A stretch of DNA of 5,987 nt from an uncultured Lachnospiraceae bacterium (lineage in GTDB: Bacteria > Bacillota_A > Clostridia > Lachnospirales > Lachnospiraceae), in contig CAJUMT010000205.1 in NCBI GenBank assembly GCA_910587495.1, positions 1 through 5,987 on the forward strand. The letters are read 5' to 3'. The position numbers and the translations under genes are program-made. Every line of letters begins with the position of its first letter. Position 1 is the stretch's first letter. The notes under the pieces are model-generated. The model was not told the origin of the DNA, did no database searches, and saw only the letters and a list, made by a program, of their open reading frames with translations. Shown in pieces: positions 1 to 5,249 of this stretch.

Positions 1-84
1 TTTTACCAGAAAAAATGGATTGTTCATAATTTATTTACTCATGCGTTTGTCGTGTCCCGCCGCTTTTGATTCCTCGCATTTCCA

Positions 85-125
85 CAAAAATCCCCCCAAA
101 GCACAAATCCGCGCTCCAGGGGGAT
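85..125 (-). terminator. Intrinsic terminator closing the rnf operon
   Basis: Read on the minus strand, a long stem begins 8 nt after the rnfB stop codon. Bases 111-125 pair with 90-104 without a gap (15 pairs, including several G-U pairs), leaving a 6-nt loop at 105-110. The outer arm is ATCCCCCT against GGGGGGAT. A run of five T follows directly (positions 90-86, the first being the last base of the stem). A strong GC-rich stem followed by a T run is the classic form of a factor-independent terminator, and its place right after the last gene supports the six rnf genes forming one transcript that ends here. Confidence 0.88.
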
Positions 126-133
126 CATTTAAT

Positions 134-925
134 TTACCTGATAATCTTTCTCGGGCACTCTTCTTTACATTTACCGCACCCGGTACATTTGTCGTAGTCC
201 ACATGGGCTACATTGCCTTCCACCACGATGGCGCCTGCCTCGCAGTTCTTTACGCATTTCATGCAGCCGATGCAGCCTGCTTTGCAGGCCTTCGTGACGT
301 CTTTGCCTTTGTCATGGGACGCGCACTGTACATAATGTACGCCCTCTGCCGGCACCAGCTCGATCAGCTTCTTCGGACATGCCGCCACGCATTTTCCGCA
401 GGCCTTGCAGGCATCCGGATCTACCACCGCTACCCCGTTTATAATATGGATCGCGTCAAACTGGCACTCTTTTACGCATGCGCCGTATCCAAGGCATCCG
501 AAGGTACAGGTCTTATCTCCGCCGTTTTGCATCATGCTGACAAACCGGCAGTCGTCCGCGCCCGTATATTCATAGTTTTTGGGAGCAATATCGCAGGTTC
601 CGGCACATTTTACAAAAGCCACCTTGCGCACGCCCGCGCCTGCTTCCACGCCCATGATAGCCGCGATCTTCTCACCCACGGGAGCGCCGCCCACCGGACA
701 GCCATTGACCGGAGCTTCTCCTTTGGCGATGGCCGCCGCCAGGCCGTCGCAGCCTGCGTATCCGCAGCCGCCGCAGTTATTTCCCGGAAGACATTCACGG
801 ACGGCGACTTCTTTTTCATCCACTTCTACTGCAAATTTCTCACCGGCTGCCCCAAGGAACAGTCCGATGAAAATTCCAACACCGCCGACAATGACTGTGG
901 CGATGACAATACCCATTACGCTCAT
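134..925 (-). CDS. rnfB: RnfB, iron-sulfur subunit of the Rnf complex
   Basis: RnfB (263 aa) is the ferredoxin-facing electron-entry subunit of the Rnf complex, anchored in the membrane with its Fe-S part in the cytoplasm. Residues 3-25 form one hydrophobic membrane anchor. An Fe-S (Fes) domain follows, with the motif around C45-L-P-G-N-N-C51-G-G-C54-x4-C59 and a later C76-P-V-G-G. Then come four ferredoxin-like cysteine sets: C140/C144/C150/C154, C173/C176/C179/C183, C218/C221/C224/C228 and C247/C250/C253/C257. Further cysteines at 107, 111, 126, 201 and 214 may serve other clusters. This count is typical of clostridial RnfB and exceeds proteobacterial RnfB, which has two such motifs. It is the last gene of the operon. 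The ATG at 925 follows an AGGGGG ribosome binding site that overlaps the rnfA stop. The protein ends only six residues after its last cysteine. Confidence 0.97.
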   Translation of the reverse strand: MSVMGIVIATVIVGGVGIFIGLFLGAAGEKFAVEVDEKEVAVRECLPGNNCGGCGYAGCDGLAAAIAKGEAPVNGCPVGGAPVGEKIAAIMGVEAGAGVRKVAFVKCAGTCDIAPKNYEYTGADDCRFVSMMQNGGDKTCTFGCLGYGACVKECQFDAIHIINGVAVVDPDACKACGKCVAACPKKLIELVPAEGVHYVQCASHDKGKDVTKACKAGCIGCMKCVKNCEAGAIVVEGNVAHVDYDKCTGCGKCKEECPRKIIR

Positions 926-934
926 CCTCTTGCA

Positions 935-940
935 CCCCCT
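935..940 (-). promoter_or_regulatory. rnfB ribosome binding site fused to rnfA stop
   Basis: AGGGGG (minus strand) lies 9 nt before the rnfB ATG and shares bases with the rnfA TAG stop, giving TAGGGGGTG. It matches AGGAGGTG except for one A-to-G change, which can still pair with the 16S anti-Shine-Dalgarno through a G-U wobble. It decides the rnfB start; the AGAGG directly against the ATG is too close to serve. Confidence 0.75.
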
Positions 941-1514
941 ATATTATACCTGAAAATCCGCAAAACGCGATAGCCATCAGCCCTGCGGTCACCAGCACGA
1001 TCGGAGAACCCTTAAGCGCCGGGGATATGTCATTATATTCCAGTTTCTCACGAATACCTGCCAGAAGGATAATGGAAATGGTAAAACCGCATGCCACGGC
1101 AAAGCCGTTTACCGTACTCGTCAGAATATCGTAGCCCTTGGTGGCGTTCGTCAAAGCTACGCCAAGCACGGCGCAGTTGGTCGTGATCAGGGGAAGATAT
1201 ACACCAAGCGCCTGATACAAAGACTGCATGGTCTTTTTCAGGAACATTTCCACAAACTGTACCAGACAGGCGATGACCAGGATAAACACAATCGTCTGAA
1301 GATAGGTCATCCCCAGAGGAATTAAAAGCACCTTATCGATCACGCTGGTCACAAAAGATGCCAGAGTGATGACAAAGATAACCGCCGCGCCCATACCTGC
1401 GGCAGTCTCCACTTTCTTGGATACGCCCAGGAAAGGGCAGATGCCGAGGAACTGGCTTAATACTACGTTGTTTACCAGGGCGGACCCAATGGCAATCATT
1501 AATAATTCTTTCAT
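939..1514 (-). CDS. rnfA: RnfA, integral membrane subunit of the Rnf complex
   Basis: RnfA (191 aa, a normal length for the family) is a hydrophobic subunit with about six membrane helices (roughly residues 4-24, 40-60, 68-92, 103-124, 134-155 and 170-190). It pairs with its homologue RnfE in the core of the complex. In known Rnf and Nqr structures two cysteines from each of the pair hold a [2Fe-2S] cluster within the membrane; the matching residues here are C26 in LGICPFLG and C114 in TTNCAVLG. Basic residues fall in the loops after helices 1, 3 and 5 (KK at 33-34, KK at 93-94, REK at 155-157), which by the positive-inside rule puts both ends outside, opposite to RnfE. The ATG at 1514 has an AGGGGG site 9 nt upstream. 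The TAG stop overlaps the rnfB ribosome binding site, so translation of the two is probably coupled. Confidence 0.97.
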   Translation of the reverse strand: MKELLMIAIGSALVNNVVLSQFLGICPFLGVSKKVETAAGMGAAVIFVITLASFVTSVIDKVLLIPLGMTYLQTIVFILVIACLVQFVEMFLKKTMQSLYQALGVYLPLITTNCAVLGVALTNATKGYDILTSTVNGFAVACGFTISIILLAGIREKLEYNDISPALKGSPIVLVTAGLMAIAFCGFSGII

Positions 1515-1523
1515 CTGTTCCTA

Positions 1524-1529
1524 CCCCCT
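1524..1529 (-). promoter_or_regulatory. rnfA ribosome binding site fused to rnfE stop
   Basis: AGGGGG (minus strand) sits 9 nt before the rnfA ATG and overlaps the rnfE TAG stop as TAGGGGGT. This is the same arrangement as at the rnfA-rnfB junction. Confidence 0.75.
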
Positions 1530-2211
1530 ATTCCTTTGCGTTCCCGCATTTGGCGCCGCAGGAAGCACAGTCTGCGTTACATCCGCTCTGGATCTTGGAT
1601 ACGTCTTTGCCCTTCTTCGCCAGATTCAGCTTCACTTTGTTCTGTACGCCGGTCAAAAATGCCAGTACGAAGAAAGCGCCCGGCGCCATGACAAAGATAG
1701 ATACCGGTTCATAAGACGCCGGGAGCACGGCAACGCCGAAAATCTTCCCCGCGCCGATCAGCTCACGGACAAGTCCGATACTGGTAAGGCCCACCGTAAA
1801 GCCAAGTCCCATCCCGATGCCGTCGAACAGAGACGGTATCATGGGATTTTTGGAAGCATATGCCTCTGCACGGCCAAGAATAATACAGTTTACCACGATC
1901 AGCGGAATATAAAGCCCAAGGCTTTCATTCAGCGTCGGGATATACGCCTGGAGCAAAAACTGCACGATAGTCACAAAGGACGCCACAATCACGATGAAAG
2001 CCGGAACACGAACATCGTCCGGTATCACCTTGCGAAGCATGGAAATAATCAGGTTGGACATGGCCAGGATTACCATGGTGGTAAGTCCCATCCCCAGTCC
2101 GTTTATGGCGCTGGTCGTGACCGCAAGGGTCGGACACATACCAAGCATCATCACAAATGTAGGATTTTCTTTTATAATACCATTATATAAACGCTCACCT
2201 GCTGAATTCAT
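1528..2211 (-). CDS. rnfE: RnfE, integral membrane subunit with Cys-rich tail
   Basis: RnfE (227 aa) is the homologue and membrane partner of RnfA, inserted the opposite way round. It has about six hydrophobic helices up to residue ~190. C26 (in GMCPTLAV) and C109 (in VVNCIILG) are the conserved pair that completes the intramembrane [2Fe-2S] site with RnfA. Basic residues lie near the N-terminus, in the 60-68 loop (RKVIPDDVR) and after the last helix (KVKLNLAKKGK, 192-202), which predicts both ends in the cytoplasm. After the family core comes a short hydrophilic tail with four cysteines, C211, C215, C218 and C222 (spacing Cx3Cx2Cx3C), followed by five residues. The cysteine set is not needed for the known core function and could bind metal or an Fe-S cluster; that is inference. 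ATG at 2211 with an AGGGGG site 8 nt upstream. Confidence 0.97.
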   Translation of the reverse strand: MNSAGERLYNGIIKENPTFVMMLGMCPTLAVTTSAINGLGMGLTTMVILAMSNLIISMLRKVIPDDVRVPAFIVIVASFVTIVQFLLQAYIPTLNESLGLYIPLIVVNCIILGRAEAYASKNPMIPSLFDGIGMGLGFTVGLTSIGLVRELIGAGKIFGVAVLPASYEPVSIFVMAPGAFFVLAFLTGVQNKVKLNLAKKGKDVSKIQSGCNADCASCGAKCGNAKE

Positions 2212-2219
2212 ATCTCACG

Positions 2220-2225
2220 CCCCCT
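2220..2225 (-). promoter_or_regulatory. rnfE ribosome binding site abutting rnfG stop
   Basis: AGGGGG (minus strand) starts on the base directly after the rnfG TAA stop (TAAAGGGGG) and lies 8 nt before the rnfE ATG. It supports ATG 2211 as the start and suggests translational coupling with rnfG. Confidence 0.75.
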
Positions 2226-2819
2226 TTACTCAGCATAATAACCGGCCGCACTAAGCGCCGCATTTACCGCGCCTGTGACAGCCTTTGTGGTAATCGTCGC
2301 GCTGCTGACCGCATCAATCTCGTTGGGCGCGGACTTGCCGGACTTGGTATAAGCGATCTCATCCGCCTGAATCCCTGCAAACTGCCCTTTAAAATTATCC
2401 GTATCCGCATTCATTCCAAGGCCTGCCGTCTCGCTGATAGAAAGGAACGAGATGCCCAGCATGGTCATATCATTCTGGATGCCCACTGTCATCTGGATAT
2501 TTCCGCCATAGCCTTCCGGAGTCGTAATATTGATCACATGGCCGATTACATTTCCGGACGCGTCCAAAGCTTCCGCGATCTCGTTGATCTCCTGAGAGGT
2601 ATAACCTTTTTCAGCCATACGTCCTGCCGGGCCTGCCACGTCTGCAACTTCGTTAAAAGATTCCGCAGACGGAAATACTTCCGCGTAAGCTTTCGCTTTT
2701 GCCAAAGCTTCCTGTTCCGCGATAGGCGCTGCAGTCAGTTCATGTACAAATCCGAGTAAAAGTCCTGACACCAACGTGATTGCCGTAAGAATCAGGGTAT
2801 TTTTGATGATCTTATTCAT
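2226..2819 (-). CDS. rnfG: RnfG, FMN-binding subunit of the Rnf complex
   Basis: RnfG (197 aa) has one N-terminal membrane anchor (about residues 7-26) followed by a soluble FMN-binding domain on the outer face. It carries electrons through a flavin bound covalently to threonine by phosphoester. The flavinylation motif is D169-A-V-S-S-A-T175-I-T, with T175 (codon 2295-2297) the predicted FMN attachment site; the usual glycine before the Ala-Thr is a serine here. A glycine-rich segment, SETAGLGMNAD (129-139), is also typical of the family. The attachment depends on the enzyme ApbE, which is not encoded in this window. The ATG overlaps the rnfD stop by one base (TAATG), a form typical of translational coupling, and the ribosome binding site lies inside the 3' end of rnfD. 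Confidence 0.96.
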   Translation of the reverse strand: MNKIIKNTLILTAITLVSGLLLGFVHELTAAPIAEQEALAKAKAYAEVFPSAESFNEVADVAGPAGRMAEKGYTSQEINEIAEALDASGNVIGHVINITTPEGYGGNIQMTVGIQNDMTMLGISFLSISETAGLGMNADTDNFKGQFAGIQADEIAYTKSGKSAPNEIDAVSSATITTKAVTGAVNAALSAAGYYAE

Positions 2820-3760
2820 TATTTTTTATCCCCCTTTTCTTTTACCAGGCCGAATGCCATGGGAACCGTATACTTCTCAATCAGCGGAACCAACAGGTTG
2901 GAGAAAATGATCGCATAGGATACGCCCTCTGCGGAAGCGCCAAAACAGCGGAAAATACCGGTCAGTATACCAAGGGCCACGCCATATACGATCTGCCCCG
3001 CCGGTGTGATCGGACTAGTCACATAATCTGTCGCCATAAACCATGCGCCCAGCATCAGGCCGCCGCCTGCAAGCTGCGCCAGCAGGTAAGAGCCGTCAAG
3101 TCCGTGTCCGCCGAACAGAAGTATAAACACCACAAATGTTACAAGATACGTCCCGGGAATCTTGATATTGATTACACCCCGATACAGCATATAAGCCGCG
3201 CCGATCAAAATAGCGATGGTCGAAGTCTCGCCAATGGTACCTGCCGTATTTCCGATCACCATCTGAAGGGTATCTACGGTTCCGCCTTCTCTTAATACAG
3301 CCAGCGGAGTCGCCCCGGTAAATGTATCATAAGCAAAGTTTGTCATTCTTCCCGCGAAAGAAATCAAAAGGAAACATCTCGCGCCCAGAGCCGGATTCAT
3401 AAAGTTCTGACCCAGGCCGCCGAAAAGCTGCTTTACGATCAGGATTGCGAAGATGCCGCCCAGTACCGCCATCCACCAGGTCGCGCTGACTGGCAGGTTC
3501 AGAGAAAGCAGAAGTCCTGTGACTACCGCACTGTAATCTCCTACTGTGACCGGCTTATGCATCAGTTTTTCATATATGTACTCGGTTGCCACACAGGTAG
3601 CAATAGTAATTAAAACAAGCAGCAAAGCCTTCATCCCGAAATGGTACACGCCAAACAAGGATGCCGGCAGTAAAGCAATGACCACGTCCCGCATGATATT
3701 TGCGCTGGTCACTTTGTCTCTAATATGTGGTGAGGAAGATACTTTCCTTAAATCACCCAC
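2819..3760 (-). CDS. rnfD: RnfD, FMN-carrying membrane subunit (GTG start)
   Basis: RnfD (313 aa from the start chosen here) belongs to the NqrB/RnfD family. It has about nine or ten hydrophobic segments and a covalently bound FMN, and is thought to sit at or near the ion-conducting part of the complex. The flavinylation motif is D145-T-F-T148-G-A-T151-P-L-A, with T151 (codon 3308-3310) the predicted FMN site. The opening VSSSPHIRD is a common RnfD N-terminal feature. The start is a GTG at 3760, preceded by GAGGTGA at a spacing of 5 nt. An in-frame GTG at 3769 would lie inside that ribosome binding site and is unlikely; it would add only three residues. The gene follows rnfC after 25 nt and overlaps rnfG by one base. 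Confidence 0.95.
   Translation of the reverse strand: MGDLRKVSSSPHIRDKVTSANIMRDVVIALLPASLFGVYHFGMKALLLVLITIATCVATEYIYEKLMHKPVTVGDYSAVVTGLLLSLNLPVSATWWMAVLGGIFAILIVKQLFGGLGQNFMNPALGARCFLLISFAGRMTNFAYDTFTGATPLAVLREGGTVDTLQMVIGNTAGTIGETSTIAILIGAAYMLYRGVINIKIPGTYLVTFVVFILLFGGHGLDGSYLLAQLAGGGLMLGAWFMATDYVTSPITPAGQIVYGVALGILTGIFRCFGASAEGVSYAIIFSNLLVPLIEKYTVPMAFGLVKEKGDKK
2830..2835 (-). promoter_or_regulatory. rnfG ribosome binding site inside rnfD
   Basis: AGGGGG (minus strand, within AAAAGGGGGAT) lies 10 nt before the rnfG ATG and inside the last codons of rnfD. Ribosomes finishing rnfD would pass over it and end at the overlapping TAATG. Confidence 0.7.
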
Positions 3761-3765
3761 ATGAC

Positions 3766-3771
3766 TCACCT
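3766..3771 (-). promoter_or_regulatory. rnfD ribosome binding site that sets the GTG start
   Basis: AGGTGA (minus strand, in AAAGAGGTGAG) is a direct match to part of the ideal AGGAGGTGA. It lies 5 nt before the GTG at 3760. The alternative GTG at 3767-3769 is part of this motif, so it cannot be the start that this site serves. Confidence 0.7.
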
Positions 3772-3785
3772 CTTTCTTTTTTCAA

Positions 3786-5102
3786 TTATTTCTTACGGTT
3801 AGCCATAACCATACGTCTTACATTTTTGATCATCTGCGCCAGCGGCCTTTTAGCAGGACAGGCGTAGCTGCAGCATCCGCATTCCACACATTCCATACCA
3901 TGCCATTTCTGGAAAGATTCCAGATCGAATTTTTCCGCGAACTGAGACAATCTGGCCGGAATCAGCCCTTCATCACAGGCCGTTACACAGCGCCCGCAGT
4001 TGATACAGGCTGTCGTCTGGGACTCTGACACAGCGTCATTTGCCAAACAGGTAATGGCAGAGGTGGTCTTTGTCGTCGGAACTTCCAGATCGAACATGGC
4101 GAATCCCATCATAGGGCCGCCGGAGATCACTTTCTTCTCCTGCGTTTTAAATCCACCCGCCGCTTCAATAAGCTCCGCCACATTGGTTCCCATTTTACAT
4201 TCAAAATTGCTTGGACTTTTGATGGCGTCACCGGAAATGGTCACTATTCTGGAAGTCAGCGGCTTTCCTAAGATGACCGCGTCATAGATAGAAGTGATCG
4301 TATCGCAGTTGTCTACCACGCATCCCAAATCCGCCGGTAGCATTCTGGAATTAAGATCCCGGCCTGTCACCGCATGGATCAGCATACGCTCCGCGCCCTG
4401 GGGATACTTGGTCTTTAAAACTTTCACCTGAATACGGGTCTCGCCCTCGCATTCCTTTTGCATGATCTTGATCGCCTCGGGTTTGTTATCCTCTATACAG
4501 ATGCAGCCCTGGGCGCTTCCGAACAGCTCCAGCACCACTTTCAGGCCGCCTACCACTTTCTCCGGTCGCTCCATCATGATACGATAATCGGAGGTCAGAT
4601 ATGGCTCGCACTCTGCACAGTTCACAAGCACATAGTCTATCTTATCCGGATCCTTAGGAGAAAGCTTCACATGGGTAGGAAATCCCGCGCCGCCCATGCC
4701 GACCACACCGGACTCGCGGATGACTCCTAAAATATCTTCTTTCGTCATCTGGTCAAAAGGTTTGATGGAGAGCCCGGGCGCTTCTTCATACAGCCCGTCA
4801 TTCTCAACCACAATAGAATTAACCTTTGCCCCTGTGGACACAAAATGAGGCTCGATCGCTTTTACTACACCGGACACTGACGCGTAAATCGGTGAAGATA
4901 CAAATCCCCCTGCCTCCGCGATCTTTTGTCCCACCAGTACACGGTCGCCTTTTGCCACGACTGGAGACGCGGGCGCACCGATATGCTGAGACAGCGGATA
5001 GATCAAGTCCCCTTTTGGCAAATAAGGGACGATCGACTTATCTTTGGATAAATCTTTGCCGTCATAAGGGTGTACGCCACCCTTAAAAGTTAAAGTAGCC
5101 AT
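3786..5102 (-). CDS. rnfC: RnfC, NADH/FMN-domain iron-sulfur subunit
   Basis: RnfC (438 aa) is the peripheral subunit on the cytoplasmic side that exchanges electrons with NAD+/NADH. From the N-terminus it shows: the RnfC barrel region opening with TFKGGVHP (5-12); a domain like the 51-kDa subunit of complex I, with GMGGAGFPTHVKL (135-147), NCAECEPYL (161-169) and YPQGAER (233-239), which bind flavin and nucleotide in the family; an SLBB-type region near 283-331 ending GGPMMG; then two ferredoxin motifs, C366/C369/C372/C376 and C405/C408/C411/C415-P. The first motif has Asp instead of the usual Pro after its fourth cysteine. The ATG at 5102 is chosen because RnfC proteins begin close to the TFKGGVHP block and an AAGGA site lies 5 nt upstream. 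The frame stays open to 5219, but the added 39 residues have no family support and run into the upstream hairpin. First gene of the operon. Confidence 0.96.
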   Translation of the reverse strand: MATLTFKGGVHPYDGKDLSKDKSIVPYLPKGDLIYPLSQHIGAPASPVVAKGDRVLVGQKIAEAGGFVSSPIYASVSGVVKAIEPHFVSTGAKVNSIVVENDGLYEEAPGLSIKPFDQMTKEDILGVIRESGVVGMGGAGFPTHVKLSPKDPDKIDYVLVNCAECEPYLTSDYRIMMERPEKVVGGLKVVLELFGSAQGCICIEDNKPEAIKIMQKECEGETRIQVKVLKTKYPQGAERMLIHAVTGRDLNSRMLPADLGCVVDNCDTITSIYDAVILGKPLTSRIVTISGDAIKSPSNFECKMGTNVAELIEAAGGFKTQEKKVISGGPMMGFAMFDLEVPTTKTTSAITCLANDAVSESQTTACINCGRCVTACDEGLIPARLSQFAEKFDLESFQKWHGMECVECGCCSYACPAKRPLAQMIKNVRRMVMANRKK

Positions 5103-5115
5103 AAGAATCCTTCTT
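5103..5115 (-). promoter_or_regulatory. rnfC ribosome binding site within a small inverted repeat
   Basis: AAGGA at 5108-5112 (minus strand) lies 5 nt before the rnfC ATG and fixes that start. It is part of AAGAA-GGA-TTCTT, a perfect 5-bp inverted repeat with a 3-nt loop that ends against the ATG. The stem is AU-rich and has one G-C pair, so it would be weak; whether it affects translation is unknown. Confidence 0.6.
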
Positions 5116-5126
5116 TCTATAAATAT

Positions 5127-5142
5127 TCCGGCATGACCCGGA
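5127..5142. repeat. Short inverted repeat near the predicted rnf transcription start
   Basis: TCCGG-GTCATG-CCGGA (minus strand) is a 5-bp inverted repeat with a 6-nt centre. It lies directly downstream of the candidate -10 element, around the expected transcription start near 5135. It could be a second operator or a minor 5' stem, or chance; I do not recognise it as the site of a known regulator. Confidence 0.35.
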
Positions 5143-5169
5143 TAATCAAACAAAACAAATACTTGTGAA
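5142..5169 (-). promoter_or_regulatory. Candidate promoter of the rnf operon
   Basis: On the minus strand, TTCACA (5169-5164; five of six bases match TTGACA) is followed after 16 nt by GATTAT (5147-5142; four of six match TATAAT). A start near 5135 would leave a leader of about 33 nt before the rnfC ATG. The stretch is T-rich and lies in the only intergenic gap large enough for a main promoter of the operon. The -10 match is modest, so the exact element is uncertain even though a promoter somewhere in this gap is likely. Confidence 0.4.
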
Positions 5170-5180
5170 AAAATGAACAA
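5163..5180. promoter_or_regulatory. Candidate Rex operator over the rnf promoter
   Basis: The plus strand reads TTGTGAA-AAAA-TGAACAA. This fits the known Rex consensus TTGTTAA-N4-TTAACAA at 12 of 14 defined bases with exactly the right 18-bp length, and keeps the TTGT...ACAA ends; TTGTGAA half-sites are also common in Rex sites. Rex is a repressor that senses the NADH/NAD+ ratio and controls fermentation and NADH-linked genes in many Gram-positive anaerobes. The site covers the candidate -35 element, so bound Rex would block transcription of an operon whose product makes NADH from reduced ferredoxin. The Rex gene itself is not in the window. A CRP/FNR-type site fits less well, since only one half matches TGTGA. 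Confidence 0.55.
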
Positions 5181-5196
5181 ACAGATAACATCAACA

Positions 5197-5225
5197 GAGG
5201 ACATACGGATACCCCGCATGTCCTC
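5197..5225 (-). terminator. Terminator-like hairpin after the S1-domain gene
   Basis: Minus strand: GAGGACATGCGG, loop GGTAT, CCGTATGTCCTC, a 12-bp stem with one G-U pair and a 5-nt loop, starting 24 nt after the S1 stop codon. The stretch after it (5196-5174) is T-rich but broken by G, A and C, so termination may be incomplete. It separates the S1 gene from the rnf promoter region. An AAGGAGG followed by ATG lies in its first arm but is too closely spaced to be a normal start. Confidence 0.6.
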
Positions 5226-5249
5226 CTTACAATCCGTCTGAATCCTCTA

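Noticed and set aside
20..37. Possible second Rex site in the left flank (TTGTTCA half-site)
   Set aside because: The first half matches, but the second half reads TTATTTA and lacks the essential ACAA end. Only a half-site, probably chance in AT-rich DNA.
1..84. Possible small gene or promoter downstream of the rnf terminator
   Set aside because: No frame with a ribosome binding site and no convincing -35/-10 pair was found on either strand in this short stretch.
20..973. Long plus-strand open frame of 317 codons opposite rnfB
   Set aside because: It lies antisense to rnfB, whose cysteine motifs are unmistakable, and runs through the terminator. Its product shows no recognisable domain and no ribosome binding site was seen. 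It is a shadow frame.
1366..2190. Plus-strand open frame of 274 codons opposite rnfA and rnfE
   Set aside because: Its product is rich in His, Arg and Asp with no family features, and it lies fully antisense to two confirmed membrane-protein genes, across their junction. Shadow frame.
5103..5219. In-frame 39-residue N-terminal extension of RnfC, including a hydrophobic stretch
   Set aside because: The frame happens to stay open, but it would start inside the hairpin with a ribosome binding site only 2 nt away, and it covers the promoter and Rex-like site. RnfC proteins begin near TFKGGVHP, and the ATG at 5102 has its own AAGGA.
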